Shown here: in pieces, positions 32,857 through 42,643 of the stretch
Layout: each line of letters opens with the position of its first letter
Numbering within the stretch: position 1 is the stretch's first letter
From: Chloroflexota bacterium
GTDB taxonomy: Bacteria; Chloroflexota; FW602-bin22; JACPRP01
Direction: 5' to 3'
Length of the DNA: 64,000 nt
Assembly: GCA_016210495.1 (NCBI GenBank)
Contig: JACQUC010000180.1
Span: 1-64,000, forward strand
Program-made: the position numbers and the translations under genes
The notes under the pieces: model-generated
Seen by the model: only the letters and a program-made list of their open reading frames with translations
Databases searched by the model: none
What the model was told of the DNA's origin: nothing

Positions 32857-34170
32857 ATGCGACTGGACCTGGCAAGCTTTCCGGTAAGCGATGCGCGGTT
32901 TGACGAACGCACCAGGTATGAGGACGGGGTCCTGGAGATCAGCAAGCAAGAGTTGTTGAGCCTGGTCTTCGAGGATGCGAGGGTTGCATCGGCCGACCTG
33001 GACATTGTGTTTCCAGGAGAGCAAACGAGGATCGTGAACGTTCGTAGCGCCGCGGAGCCGCGAGTAAAGGTCTCTGGTCCCGGGTGTGTGTTCCCCGGTA
33101 TTCTCGGACCGGTGGAGACCGTCGGCCAGGGCAGAACCAACCGAATGGCCGGGGTCGCCGTGATACATTCGGCGGAGTATCAGCCGACGGTTACGGCCGG
33201 GACAGGCGCGCAGGGTTCCGGAGTCTTGGACATGTGGGGCCCCGGAGCCGAGCTGACTCCCTTGGGCTCGACCATCAACCTTGTCCTGGCGAGCAGGCTC
33301 GTCGGCGGCCTCACCGAGGTGGAGGCTCACAGCGCCATTCAATTGGCCGAATGCAAGATAGCTCGCCGCGTGGCCGAGACCACCAGAGATTCAGATTCCG
33401 GCATTGACAACATAGAGATCTTTGAACTGGGCAAAGCCGACCCTTCTTTGCCTCGAATAGTCTACATTCTCAGCTTCTTGACCGAGTGGCACCTTCCCCC
33501 CGCTAGCATTGCGTACTACGGTTTGCCTATCTGGGAGTCGTTGCCGACTCTCGTTCACCCCAACGAGTTTTTCGACGGGGCGATAACGACAGATGCTCGA
33601 AAAGGACATTCGAGCTGGCCGCTCAACTGGCGGTGGATGAACCAGCCGGTAGTGCTCGAGCTAATGAGGGAGCACGGGAAGAGCCTGAACTTCTTGGGGG
33701 TGATTCTGCAGCGAGCCGGCTCTGAAAGCGAGTTCGGCAAGATGGTTGCCGCGGCCAGCGCCTCCAATATGGCGAAGCTGCTGGGGGCAGACAACGCCAT
33801 CATCACCAGGATAAACCCTGCGGGGATCAGCCTGGTGGATGCTATGCTAACAGTCCAGGCCTGCGAAAAGAAAGGAATCAAGACCGTTTTCTTGACCCCC
33901 GAGGCGTGTGGCAGCGATGGGACTGGCCCCTCCTTCTTCTTCACCGTGCCGGAGGCCACGGCTATGGTGAGCACAGGCAATTTGAACATCGAGCCTCAAA
34001 TGCCGGCGCCGAAAAAGGTCATAGGATGCGAAAAAGGCCAGACAATAGTTCTGCGACCGGGAGTCAAACCAATTTACCCGTGGGGCGCAATCAAGCTGGA
34101 CAGATGGACGGAGATAAGCGAGGGGGTAGACTGGTTCGGCGGAACCAAGGCAATGTGTGTGGCGTACTAA
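32857..34170 (+). CDS. GrdE-like component B subunit, copy 3
   Basis: This 437-residue partner of GrdB2 starts MRLDLASFPVSDARFDERT. It retains SGPGCVFPGILGPVETVGQG, LVHPNEFFDGAITTD and EHGKSLNFLGVILQRAG. The usual processing site reads Thr-Asp-Ala-Arg, so no pyruvoyl group can form there. Compared with the other copies it has lost the Cys of the IMGC/ILGC segment (LSFLTEWH) and has two more residues near 180. Both point to its own substrate. A hairpin 33 bp downstream probably ends the operon. Confidence 0.85.
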   Translation: MRLDLASFPVSDARFDERTRYEDGVLEISKQELLSLVFEDARVASADLDIVFPGEQTRIVNVRSAAEPRVKVSGPGCVFPGILGPVETVGQGRTNRMAGVAVIHSAEYQPTVTAGTGAQGSGVLDMWGPGAELTPLGSTINLVLASRLVGGLTEVEAHSAIQLAECKIARRVAETTRDSDSGIDNIEIFELGKADPSLPRIVYILSFLTEWHLPPASIAYYGLPIWESLPTLVHPNEFFDGAITTDARKGHSSWPLNWRWMNQPVVLELMREHGKSLNFLGVILQRAGSESEFGKMVAAASASNMAKLLGADNAIITRINPAGISLVDAMLTVQACEKKGIKTVFLTPEACGSDGTGPSFFFTVPEATAMVSTGNLNIEPQMPAPKKVIGCEKGQTIVLRPGVKPIYPWGAIKLDRWTEISEGVDWFGGTKAMCVAY

Positions 34171-34202
34171 GCTGACCTAAGTAGCTGTCAGTAATTAGCT
34201 TT

Positions 34203-34254
34203 CAGCCGTCAGCGCGTCGGAGCAGCCTGCGTTCCGTTTCGTGGCTGACGGCTG
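34203..34254 (+). terminator. Inverted repeat after GrdE3 (possible terminator)
   Basis: CAGCCGTCAGC (34203-34213) and GCTGACGGCTG (34244-34254) are perfect 11-bp complements with a 30-nt loop. The right side shares GCTGACTGCTGAT with an intergenic repeat at 57403-57415, so it may be a mobile-type repeat. Confidence 0.4.
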
Positions 34255-34509
34255 ACTGCTGATTGCTTACTGCTACGTGCTTAGAGTAACATCTCGCATA
34301 GTGAGTCACAGCAAACTGCAGGCTGATGAGGCTATCGTGCGTAAGGATGCGAGTGAAGGCCTGAATGCAGCTCCCATGTGCTTGCACACCGACCAGCCCG
34401 CCAGCCCATCCGTTTATCTGCTTCGTATCCGTTGACGCCGTTAACAGACCGCTCAACCTCCTTCTCTGCAATTCCGGTTACACTACCCGTCGAACGTCGA
34501 AACACGCGC

Positions 34510-34605
34510 TTGACGCCGGCAACGCAGCGTGCTATATTGGCCCCAGTCTCCAATCTGACAACAGGCACCCATCGGTAGCGTTTTCGTCAATTGGTAGCGT
34601 TTTCG
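34510..34605 (+). promoter_or_regulatory. Promoter and operator-like direct repeats before GrdB3
   Basis: TTGACG (34510-34515) and TATATT (34533-34538) have a 17-bp spacer. GGTAGCGTTTTCG occurs at 34574-34586 and 34593-34605, 19 bp apart, close to two helical turns. The first overlaps CCATCGGTAGC, also present before UbiD2. The leader to the GrdB3 start is about 210 nt. Confidence 0.55.
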
Positions 34606-34755
34606 GGACCGGGTAGACCCGGGTTCGTTCTTGTTGACCTTTGAAGCATTCCCCGGGCCAAACGCTTGTCGTTTGATAAAAGAATAGTGCCCCGCCCACA
34701 GTGTGGGAGCCCACGAGGCTTGAGGATCGACTCGAGTAGCTTGAAGGAGATCGCT

Positions 34756-36099
34756 ATGTCTAAAGTCAAACTGCTGCACTTTTTGAATCAGTTCTTTGCC
34801 GGGGAGGGCGGTGAGGAGAAGGCAGACCTGCCCCTGGCGACGAAAGAGGGCCCGGTAGGTCCCGGCAGACGTCTGCAAGCGCTGCTGGGAGACTCGGCAG
34901 AGATCGCCGTCACCGCGTACTGCGGCGACAACTATTTTGCGTCACGGATGAGCGATGTGGTTGCAGCCCTGACAAACATCGCCAAAGACCGTGACGTGAG
35001 CATGGTCGTGGCCGGACCCACCTTTATGGCCGGCAGATACGGCTTTGCCTGCGTGGAGGTGTGTCACGCCATCAACACTTCCCTTGGGTTGCCCTGTGTA
35101 ACGGGCATGCACCAGGAGAACTCCGGACTCGCGGCTTACCGGCAGCACATTGATAGAGGCGTTTTTGCTGTTCCAACAGCCGATAGCGCCGCCGGCATGG
35201 AGGAAGCTCTGTCGAGAATAGCTCGGCTGGTTGCCAAGTTGGCCACCGGTTCGGCGCTGGGCTCGGCTGCTGATGAGGGCTACTTGCCACGTGGCTTCCG
35301 ACTGGTCGAGACGAAGACGAAGAACGGCGCGGAAAGAGCCATCGATATGCTCCTTGCCAAGACCGCCCGCGCGCCTTTCGCCACCGAAATACCCATCGCG
35401 ACGATCGAACCGATCCCGGTTCCGCCGCGGTTGGAGAGCCTGAAGGATGCCTGCCTGGCAATGGTGAGCACGGCCGGCGTCGTTCCGTGGGAGAATCCCG
35501 ATGGATTCAAAGGCAACCGCAATACCCAGTGGAAGAAGTACTCGATCGAGCGGTTCGGCTCGATGCGGGACATTCAGTGGAAGATTATGCACGGCGGGTA
35601 CAACACGCAGTTTATGGAGGTGAACCCCAACTATGGGGTTCCGCTCGACGCGTGCCGGCAACTGCAGAGCGAGGGTGCCTTCGCCAAATTGTACCCGTAC
35701 TTCTACACGACCACAGGCGTGGGCGCGCTGTACGCGGAGATGGAGGTCATCGGATCAGGCATCGTACAGGACATGAAGATCGAGGGCATCGACGCCGCCA
35801 TACTCGTGTCCACCTGAGGGAGTTGTACGCGCAGCGGTGCTGTGATTGCAAGAGAAATCGAGAAAGTCGGCATACCGGTGGCATTCATCACGCCGATGAC
35901 GATGCTGGGTGAGCAGATGCGTGCCAACCGCGTCGTCGCCGGAACCAAGGTGCCCCACCCGTGTGGTGACCCCAATCTGCCGGACGAGGCCGACCGGGTC
36001 ATGCGGCGAAAGATCGTCGAGACGGCTCTTCGCGCGCTGCAAACCGAAGTCGACCGTCCTACCGTCTTCGTACCGGAAGTTACCTTCACATCCGGTTAG
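34756..36099 (+). CDS. GrdB-like selenoprotein, copy 3 (Sec354, UGSC motif)
   Basis: This 447-residue protein has Sec at the TGA 35815-35817. It starts MSKVKLLHFLNQFFAGEGGE behind GAAGGAGA. Landmarks are VAGPTFMAGRYGFACVEVCHA, GYLPRGFRLVE, MHGGYNTQFMEVNPNYGVPL and, after Sec, G-S-C-TRSGAVIAREIE. The conserved Cys residues in FACVEVCH are Ser/Ala-shifted in copy 2 (FASAEICQ), so the copies are not interchangeable. GrdE4 follows after 141 bp with its own leader. The conserved C-terminal extension supports readthrough. Confidence 0.87.
35830..35844 (+). promoter_or_regulatory. Candidate SECIS hairpin (GrdB3)
   Basis: CGCAGC-GGT-GCTGTG, beginning 13 nt after the UGA, same as in GrdB2 and GrdB4. 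Confidence 0.6.
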
Positions 36100-36240
36100 C
36101 GCTTGGCGCGATCATTTGTCGCGGTCGCGTGTGCCCCTGTCCGCTTGGTGAGGCGCGGGGCATCACGCCGACTTCGCGAGAGGAGCCGCGTAAAGAGCGG
36201 TAGTATTTCAAACATTGTGCAAATAGTGAGGTAGTATCTA

Positions 36241-37548
36241 ATGAGGCTTGAGCTGGCGAGCTTCCCCGTAAGAAACGTCGTTTTCGAGGGACGCAACAGA
36301 TACGAGAACGGAATCCTGGAAATCGACAAGGCAGAGTTGGTGAAGCTCGTGATGAAGGACGAGAAGATCGCCTGGGCCGATCTGGACGTGGCAGTTCCGG
36401 GCGAGCAGACCAGGATTGTCAATATTCGTGACGCCGTCGAGCCAAGAGCGAAAGTGTCAGGCCCAGGGTGCGTCTTCCCCGGCGTTCTAGGGCCATTGAA
36501 GACGGTCGGCCAGGGCAGGACCAACAGGCTGAAGGGTACTGCGGTAGTCCACGTTTCGGAATACGAGCCAACGGTCCTGACGGGTACCGGAGCCCAGAAC
36601 ACGGGAATCGTGGACATGTGGGGACCTGGTGCAGAGCTCTCCCCGTTGAGTGCGACCGTCAACGTCGTGCTGATGACAAAGCTCTCCGCCGGCTTGACCG
36701 AAATCGAGGCCCATAATGCCATTCTATTGGCCGAGTGCAGGGTAGCCGAGCGTCTGGCCGAGACAACACGGGACGTGCAGCCCGACGAAGTCGAGGTGTT
36801 CGATCTCGGTGACGTCGACCCGTCACTGCCCCGCGTGGCCTACATAATGGGTTGCTACACCGAATGGCACACACCCCATTCCAGCCTTGCGTACTACGGC
36901 TTACCCATCAAAGAGTCTATGCCGTTTCTGGTGCACCCTAACGAGATGCTCGACGGGGCGCTGACCTCGGACGCGCGCCGGGGGAACGCTAGCCAGCCGC
37001 TAACCTGGCGATGGATGAATCCGCCCGTGCCGCTTGCTTTGTCACGAGAGCACGGCAAGCGCTTGAACTTTCTGGGAGTGATCCTGCAGCGAACACGCTT
37101 CGAAAGCGAGTTTGGCAAGCAGGTTACCGCCACCTGCACCTCTCAGATGGCTAAGCTGCTGCGTGCCGATAGCGTTATCATCACCAGGTCGTCGCCCTCG
37201 GGCAACAATCTAATGGACGTTATGCTCACCGTGCAGGCATGCGAGGAGAAATGCATCAACACCGTCTTCTTGACGCCGGAGGCAGGAGGCCTCGACGGCA
37301 CCGGGCCGGCGCTCCACTTTTACGTGCCCGGGGCGACCGCGATGGTGAGCACGGGCAATCTGAACCTCGAGCCACGACTGCCGACCCCGAGCAGGGTTAT
37401 CGGGTGTGAAAAGGGCCGGACGCTGAAGCCCAGGGCGGGAGCTGTGCCTGTGGACCCCTGGGGAGACATGCGCCTGGACAGATGGACGGAGATCAGCGAG
37501 GGGGTAGACTGGTTGGGTGGCAGGTGCTTGGGCTCTGCTGACTACTAA
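36241..37548 (+). CDS. GrdE-like component B subunit, copy 4
   Basis: This 435-residue subunit pairs with GrdB3 upstream and with TctC2 only 11 bp downstream, linking enzyme and transport genes directly. Family landmarks are MRLELASFPVRNVVFEGRN, SGPGCVFPGVLGPLKTVGQG, YIMGCYTEWHTPHSSLAYYG and LVHPNEMLDGALTSDARRGN. Asp-Ala again replaces Asn-Cys at the processing site. The 141-bp gap upstream contains GGTAGTAT twice just before the ATG. No strong Shine-Dalgarno sequence is seen except GAGGTAG. Confidence 0.85.
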   Translation: MRLELASFPVRNVVFEGRNRYENGILEIDKAELVKLVMKDEKIAWADLDVAVPGEQTRIVNIRDAVEPRAKVSGPGCVFPGVLGPLKTVGQGRTNRLKGTAVVHVSEYEPTVLTGTGAQNTGIVDMWGPGAELSPLSATVNVVLMTKLSAGLTEIEAHNAILLAECRVAERLAETTRDVQPDEVEVFDLGDVDPSLPRVAYIMGCYTEWHTPHSSLAYYGLPIKESMPFLVHPNEMLDGALTSDARRGNASQPLTWRWMNPPVPLALSREHGKRLNFLGVILQRTRFESEFGKQVTATCTSQMAKLLRADSVIITRSSPSGNNLMDVMLTVQACEEKCINTVFLTPEAGGLDGTGPALHFYVPGATAMVSTGNLNLEPRLPTPSRVIGCEKGRTLKPRAGAVPVDPWGDMRLDRWTEISEGVDWLGGRCLGSADY

Positions 37549-37559
37549 AGGAGGTTAAG

Positions 37560-38747
37560 ATGGGAAGAAAGCGATCATCCACGCGTAACCACGGTTTCGC
37601 CTTGCTAATGATAGTGGTGGCGGTCAGCCTGATCGCCGCCTGCGCTTCACCGGCCCCGACGCCCACGCCTGCGCCGGCAAAGGCTCCGGCTCCGGCTGCA
37701 GCGCCGACGTCGGCACCGGCAAAGGCTCCGGCTCCAGCCCCGACGGCAGCTCCGACCAAGGCGCCAGCGGCCACGCCCGTCGCGAAGGCCGATACAGGGG
37801 CGGAGTTCTACAAGGGTAAGACCGTCAACCTTATCGTTACCTACGGAGCAGGTGGTGGCACTGATGCCGCAGGCAGGATTCTTGCCAATGCCTGGAAGGA
37901 GTACACTGGCGGCACTATGCTCGTCAGAAACATGGCCGCCGCTGGCGGTCTCGAGGGCATGAACGCCGTTGGCCAGGCGAAACCCGATGGGCTTACGCTG
38001 GGGTTTTCGATCACGGGGCCCATAACAAATTTCCAGGTTTTCGAGGAGCCCGGCGTCAAGTATGACGTCGCGAAGATGACTTGGATCGGCGATTTCGGCA
38101 TGGAGCCGATTGGCTTGTCTGTTGCCTCGGGCCTACCGTACGAGACAATGGACGACCTTCGTAAGGCTGAAGGGCTGAAACTGGGCGCGCTTGGCATAAG
38201 GGCGGCAGGCGGGCAGGGTGGTGGATTGGCCATCGAGCTCTTCGGACTGAAGGGGGCCAAGGTCGTGTCTGGCTATGCCAGCACCGCGGAGGTGCAGCTA
38301 GCCCTGGGTCGAGGAGAAATGCACGGCTACACGTTTCCGTCCGGGACGCTACAGGCTGGAATGGACAAGAAGGTAAACAAGGCGCCGGTGGTTATGCTGG
38401 ACTTCAAAAGGGCAGATGCGTTTCCTAACACGCCCGCAGTTCCCGACCTGATGCGGCTTTCTCCGGATCAAGAAACATTGCTGAAGATCTTTGCGTCGAT
38501 CATGAACCAATCAAAGGTGGTGTTTGGACCGGCGGGCATACCTGATGACAGAGTTCTCTTTCTCCGCCAAACCTTCAGCAAGATGATGGAGTCGAAGTCG
38601 CTGGTGGAGGATCTGAAGAAGCGGTATCCGGTTTGGACGGGGTACAGGAAGGGAGATGTCGTGGCCGCCGGGATTCGGGAGGTAATGACGCTGCCCAAGG
38701 ATGTTCGCGCCAAATACGACGAAGCGATTATGCGCCACGTACAGTGA
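37560..38747 (+). CDS. TctC/Bug-family substrate-binding lipoprotein 2
   Basis: The 395-residue protein has lipobox LIAAC near residue 23, an Ala/Pro linker to about 75 and the mature fold FYKGKTVNLIVTYGAGGGTD...VRNMAAAGGLEGMNAVG. AAAGGAGGTTAAG gives an excellent ribosome site. It is the binding component of the complete system whose membrane parts TctA1 and TctB1 follow. It is very similar to TctC1 and TctC4. TctC proteins carry di- and tricarboxylates or aromatic acids; the ligand is not predictable. Confidence 0.88.
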   Translation: MGRKRSSTRNHGFALLMIVVAVSLIAACASPAPTPTPAPAKAPAPAAAPTSAPAKAPAPAPTAAPTKAPAATPVAKADTGAEFYKGKTVNLIVTYGAGGGTDAAGRILANAWKEYTGGTMLVRNMAAAGGLEGMNAVGQAKPDGLTLGFSITGPITNFQVFEEPGVKYDVAKMTWIGDFGMEPIGLSVASGLPYETMDDLRKAEGLKLGALGIRAAGGQGGGLAIELFGLKGAKVVSGYASTAEVQLALGRGEMHGYTFPSGTLQAGMDKKVNKAPVVMLDFKRADAFPNTPAVPDLMRLSPDQETLLKIFASIMNQSKVVFGPAGIPDDRVLFLRQTFSKMMESKSLVEDLKKRYPVWTGYRKGDVVAAGIREVMTLPKDVRAKYDEAIMRHVQ

Positions 38748-38923
38748 CCTGTCAGTTATTCTCTAACAACGCGTAGGCGCCTTCTGGAACTCTATCAAGG
38801 GCTGTCTCAAGTGACCTGGACTCACGGGGGGCTGTAGGCGAGACGCAGGCCCTCCGTGGGATCGACGAAATCTCTACGCGGCGTCTACTGAGCGACGTGA
38901 GGGGAAGGAGGAGCGACCGGAAA

Positions 38924-40453
38924 ATGGTTCTGGAAGCCTTTGGCGAGGCCCTGCAGAGCCTTGCAAATCCCCAGGTGTGGTACTACATGATTTTTGGGTC
39001 AGTCCTGGGACTTGTGCTTGGCGTGATCCCCGGCATCGGGGGGCTGTCGGGGATGGCCCTCATCCTGCCCTTCGTCTTCGTAATGTCGCCGTACGAAGCC
39101 CTTCCCCTGATGGTGGCGCTGGGGGCCACTAATACCACCGGCGGCTCCATAACGTCCATCTTGCTGAACGTGCCCGGCACCGGCTCCAACGCGGCTACCT
39201 TGATCGACGGCTATCCCATGTCGCAAAAAGGCCAGGCGGGCCGAGCCCTGGGCGCAGCGTTGATGAGCTCGGCGGCCGGTGGCGCCCTCACGGTGTTCTT
39301 CGCCTTTGCGATGATCCCACTCGTACTGCCGCTGGTATTCGGCCTTCGCTCCGCGGATATGGTCTTCCTGGTGCTCCTGGGTCTGGCCTTCATCGCAACG
39401 CTTGGCAGGGGAGCCATGGCTCGGGGGCTGATTAGTGGGGGCCTGGGGTTGGCGATCTCCTTGATTGGGATGCAAGTCAAGACCGGGGTTGGGCGGTTTA
39501 CCTTCGACTCGGTCTACCTTTACGACGGTCTCCCTCTGGTTCCAGTAGTTCTTGGCCTGTTCGCCGTGCCCGAAATGATAGCGCTGGCTGCTGCCGGTGG
39601 GTCGATTGCACGTGCGGGCACCATACAGAGCACTCAGGGTGTATGGGAAGGGGCGAGGGACGTGTGGCGCCACTGGTGGCTCTTCGTCCGCTCTTCGACA
39701 ATCGGTTATATCATTGGGGTGATCCCGGGGATCGGCGCTACCGCTGCCACCTTCATCGCCTACGGGCACGCCAAGCAAACGTCAAAGCGACCGGAAGAGT
39801 TTGGCACGGGTCGTGTGGAAGGGGTCATTGGTCCAGAGGCCGCTAACAACGCCAAGGATGCGGGCAGTCTGTTGACGACTCTGTCTCTCGGTATTCCGGG
39901 CAGCGCAGAAGGGGTCTTCATTCTGGGAGCGTTTCTGATCCTCGGGATCACACCGGGCCCCGACATGATGACAAAGAACTTGGGTTTATCGCTTACACTT
40001 TTCCTGATCCTAATCGTGTCTAATGTGATCGGCGGTGCAATCTGCTTTGCTTTGGCGCCCCATCTGGCCAATATCGCCCTCGTTCCGGGCCGTATTCTTG
40101 TGCCTTCGGTGCTGACGATCACCTTTGTCGGAACCTTCGCTGAGCGACAGGATCTCACCGATCTCATCGTGGTGCTGGTTGTGGGGGCGCTGGGGTTTGC
40201 CATGAAGGAGTTCGGTTTCAACAGGGCGGCACTGCTTCTGGGCTTCGTACTAGGAAATATCTTTGAAAAGTATCTTTTTATTGCTCTTTCCGCGGACGGC
40301 CCTCTGTTCTTTGCCAGACCTATCAGCATGATGCTGCTACTGATGGTCATCGGTGTTATTGGCTACGGGCCGATAAAGGCTGGCGTCAGGCGCTGGCTGA
40401 GGAAAGGGGGTGGAGAGGCATGGACCGAAGGGGCAGCGTCTACTTCCTCGTAG
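38924..40453 (+). CDS. tctA: Tripartite tricarboxylate transporter large membrane subunit 1
   Basis: The 509-residue protein has about 11-12 hydrophobic segments and the two TctA signature loops: GVIPGIGGLSGMALILP near residue 31 and its pseudo-repeat GVIPGIGATAATFIAYGHAKQTSK near 268. GGSITSILLNVPGTGSNAATLIDG is also diagnostic. It forms the ion-coupled channel that takes substrate from TctC. GGAAGGAGGAG lies upstream of ATG 38924. Its 3' end overlaps TctB1 by 34 bp. The 176-bp gap before it shows no clear promoter. Confidence 0.92.
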   Translation: MVLEAFGEALQSLANPQVWYYMIFGSVLGLVLGVIPGIGGLSGMALILPFVFVMSPYEALPLMVALGATNTTGGSITSILLNVPGTGSNAATLIDGYPMSQKGQAGRALGAALMSSAAGGALTVFFAFAMIPLVLPLVFGLRSADMVFLVLLGLAFIATLGRGAMARGLISGGLGLAISLIGMQVKTGVGRFTFDSVYLYDGLPLVPVVLGLFAVPEMIALAAAGGSIARAGTIQSTQGVWEGARDVWRHWWLFVRSSTIGYIIGVIPGIGATAATFIAYGHAKQTSKRPEEFGTGRVEGVIGPEAANNAKDAGSLLTTLSLGIPGSAEGVFILGAFLILGITPGPDMMTKNLGLSLTLFLILIVSNVIGGAICFALAPHLANIALVPGRILVPSVLTITFVGTFAERQDLTDLIVVLVVGALGFAMKEFGFNRAALLLGFVLGNIFEKYLFIALSADGPLFFARPISMMLLLMVIGVIGYGPIKAGVRRWLRKGGGEAWTEGAASTSS

Positions 40454-40893
40454 GAATCATCGTCGTGATGGCGGCGATGGTCCTTGTATCGCTCCGAGAG
40501 AACAGGTTGGAGGCCAAGCTACTGCCTGTTGGAGTTGGCGGCGCAGTTATTCTCGTTTCCGCAGTGGAACTATCCAGTACGCTACGAAAGAACAAGCAAA
40601 AGGCGAAGGTGGCGGGAGAAGAAGCGAAGGACGCGGGTTCGACCACCGCAAACACGCGTGGATATCTCATAGCCGGGGCATGGACGGTGGGTTTCGTCCT
40701 GGCAATCTATGTTTTGGGCTTCACTTTGGCAATCCCGGTCGTAACTGCCGGCTACATCAAGTCATACGGGGCAACCTGGCTTGTCGCCATAGCGACCGGT
40801 ATTATCTCGGGTGCTCTGATCTATGGCATATTCGAGTATGCCCTGAAGGTTGGCCTGTACGGCGGTTTGATTCCTGGCTGGCTGGGTGGGTGA
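40420..40893 (+). CDS. tctB: Tripartite tricarboxylate transporter small membrane subunit 1
   Basis: The 157-residue protein has four hydrophobic helices: YFLVGIIVVMAAMVLV, LLPVGVGGAVILVSAVEL, a pair beginning AGAWTVGFVLAIYVLGFTLA, and the last at ISGALIYGIFEYALK. This matches TctB size and topology. It overlaps the end of TctA1, so the two are translationally coupled. The basic loop between helices 2 and 3 (KNKQKAKVAGEEAKD) is cytoplasmic by the positive-inside rule. Confidence 0.85.
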   Translation: MDRRGSVYFLVGIIVVMAAMVLVSLRENRLEAKLLPVGVGGAVILVSAVELSSTLRKNKQKAKVAGEEAKDAGSTTANTRGYLIAGAWTVGFVLAIYVLGFTLAIPVVTAGYIKSYGATWLVAIATGIISGALIYGIFEYALKVGLYGGLIPGWLGG

Positions 40894-40918
40894 ACTTGTC
40901 CAACGGAGTCGTTAGGGA

Positions 40919-41413
40919 ATGGAACGGAGAGGCGGCGTCTACTTCCTTGTAGGGATTATGGCCGTGGTGTCAATAATGGTGATTGCCTCGCTGCAAGAAG
41001 CTAACCTCGAGGCCAAGCTGTTACCAATTGTGTTTGGCCTGGCTGCCTTGATTCTATCCGGGACGATATTAGCGGGCTCGCTTCTCCAGAGGCGAAAGCT
41101 CGTGAGGCTTCAAAGGTGCGATGGCGTCGGCGAGGAGTCCATCGCAACTGGCGGAGTGCGGGCATATCTAGTATCGGGGATGTGGGTGCTCGGCTTTTTC
41201 CTGGCCATCTATCTGCTAGGCTTTCTCATTGCCATCCCTATCCTGGTAGTCGCTTATACGAAGACGTACGGCGCGACGTGGTGGGCAGGCGCAGCCTCTG
41301 CCATCATCACCGTTGTGGGAGTGTACGCGATATTCTACCAGCTTCTCAATGTTAACATGTATGGTGGGTTGGTTCTTTCGCGGTTGCTCGGTTTGTTTTT
41401 AGCCCCGTATTAG
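40919..41413 (+). CDS. tctB: Tripartite tricarboxylate transporter small membrane subunit 2
   Basis: The 164-residue paralogue of TctB1 (MERRGGVYFLVGIMAVVSIM against MDRRGSVYFLVGIIVVMAAM) lies 26 bp after it. It has four predicted helices, and the last part YKTYGATW-like (YTKTYGATWWAGAASAIITV) is shared. It most likely belongs with TctC3 and TctA2 downstream, completing a second transporter in the order B-C-A rather than C-A-B. GGAG 10 bp upstream supports the ATG. Confidence 0.85.
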   Translation: MERRGGVYFLVGIMAVVSIMVIASLQEANLEAKLLPIVFGLAALILSGTILAGSLLQRRKLVRLQRCDGVGEESIATGGVRAYLVSGMWVLGFFLAIYLLGFLIAIPILVVAYTKTYGATWWAGAASAIITVVGVYAIFYQLLNVNMYGGLVLSRLLGLFLAPY

Positions 41414-41442
41414 CCTTACAGTAACTGTGTTGGGAGGTTAAG

Positions 41443-42630
41443 GTGCACAACAGATTATTGACAGTACGTGGTGGGTCCTTGCTTCTTATGGCGGCGGTTT
41501 TGTCTTTGGCGGTTACCTGTGCTCCGGCTGCTCCAGTACCAACGCCGACTCCGGCGAAGCCTCAGGCCACGGCGCCGACGCCGGCAAAGGCACCGGCGGC
41601 AGCGCCAACTCCGGCTGCTCCAGCAGCGCCAGCTCCCACGAAGGCGCCCGTGGCAACGCCACAAGCGAAAGGCCCGAGTGCCGCCGATTTCTTTAGGGGC
41701 AAAACCGTGGAGCTGGTGGTTATGTACGGTGCGGGAGGAAACGTCGACTTCGCCGCTCGCGCGTTTGCCAGCCAATGGCAACAGGTCGCTGGCGGGTCGA
41801 TGATTGTTCGCAACAGGGCCGGCGGCGGCGGCCTCGACGGCATCAACTTCGTGTTCGACGCCGAGCCCACTGGTCTTACCCTGGGCTTTGGGCTTAGAGG
41901 CCCCATCGCCGCGAACCAGATCTTGAAAGTTCAAGGGGTGAGATACGATATCGGCAAGATGAGCTGGATCGGCGATTTCAGCCGAGATCCGGTCAGTTTT
42001 GCCGTCGGCACAAACCAGCCCTACACGTCCATGGATGACCTGCGCCCTGTGAGCGGGCTGGTGTTCGGCACGACCACGCCAAGGGGCGCGGGGGCGCTCG
42101 GCGGCGCACTGGTTGCCGAGCTGTTCCAACTGAAGGATGCCAGAGTCGTTCCTGGCTACGCCAGCTCTGCCGAGGTGCTGTTGGCCGTCGAGAGAGGAGA
42201 AGTTCAGGGGTATGCCTTCTCGACTTCGACAGTTCGGTCTGGCGTCGACAAGGGTACCAACAAGGTGCCATTCGTTACTCTAGACTTTGAAAGGGACGCG
42301 ACTTTTCCCAACACCCCGACAATTGTCGAGTTGCTGCGACCAACCGGGCAGCAAGAACAGGCGTTGAGGATTCTTGTGCCAATCGTCGATCAATCGAGAG
42401 TCGTGTACGGCCCTCCCGGTATCCCTGAAGACAGGCTCCAATTCGTTCGGCAGAGTTTTGACAAGATTATGGAAAGCGCTGCTTTCAGGGCCACTTTGGC
42501 GCCGCAGTATCCGGTCTGGACCGGGTCCAGGAAGGGTGATGACGCGGCGACGGAGATAAGGAAGTTGGCTGCCTTGCCGGCGGAGGATATTGCCACGTTT
42601 GATCAGATGACCAGTCGGTACATCAAGTGA
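41443..42630 (+). CDS. TctC/Bug-family substrate-binding lipoprotein 3
   Basis: The 395-residue protein starts at GTG 41443 behind GGGAGGTTAAG. The lipobox LAVTC (Cys near 27) has Thr at -1, unusual but seen in lipoproteins. After an Ala/Pro linker comes FFRGKTVELVVMYGAGGNVDFAAR, where Asn-Val replaces the Gly-Thr of the other copies' GAGGGTD loop. That loop contacts the ligand carboxylate in Bug proteins, so specificity probably differs. It lies between TctB2 and TctA2. Confidence 0.87.
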   Translation: MHNRLLTVRGGSLLLMAAVLSLAVTCAPAAPVPTPTPAKPQATAPTPAKAPAAAPTPAAPAAPAPTKAPVATPQAKGPSAADFFRGKTVELVVMYGAGGNVDFAARAFASQWQQVAGGSMIVRNRAGGGGLDGINFVFDAEPTGLTLGFGLRGPIAANQILKVQGVRYDIGKMSWIGDFSRDPVSFAVGTNQPYTSMDDLRPVSGLVFGTTTPRGAGALGGALVAELFQLKDARVVPGYASSAEVLLAVERGEVQGYAFSTSTVRSGVDKGTNKVPFVTLDFERDATFPNTPTIVELLRPTGQQEQALRILVPIVDQSRVVYGPPGIPEDRLQFVRQSFDKIMESAAFRATLAPQYPVWTGSRKGDDAATEIRKLAALPAEDIATFDQMTSRYIK

Positions 42631-42643
42631 TCCAGCACGTTTC

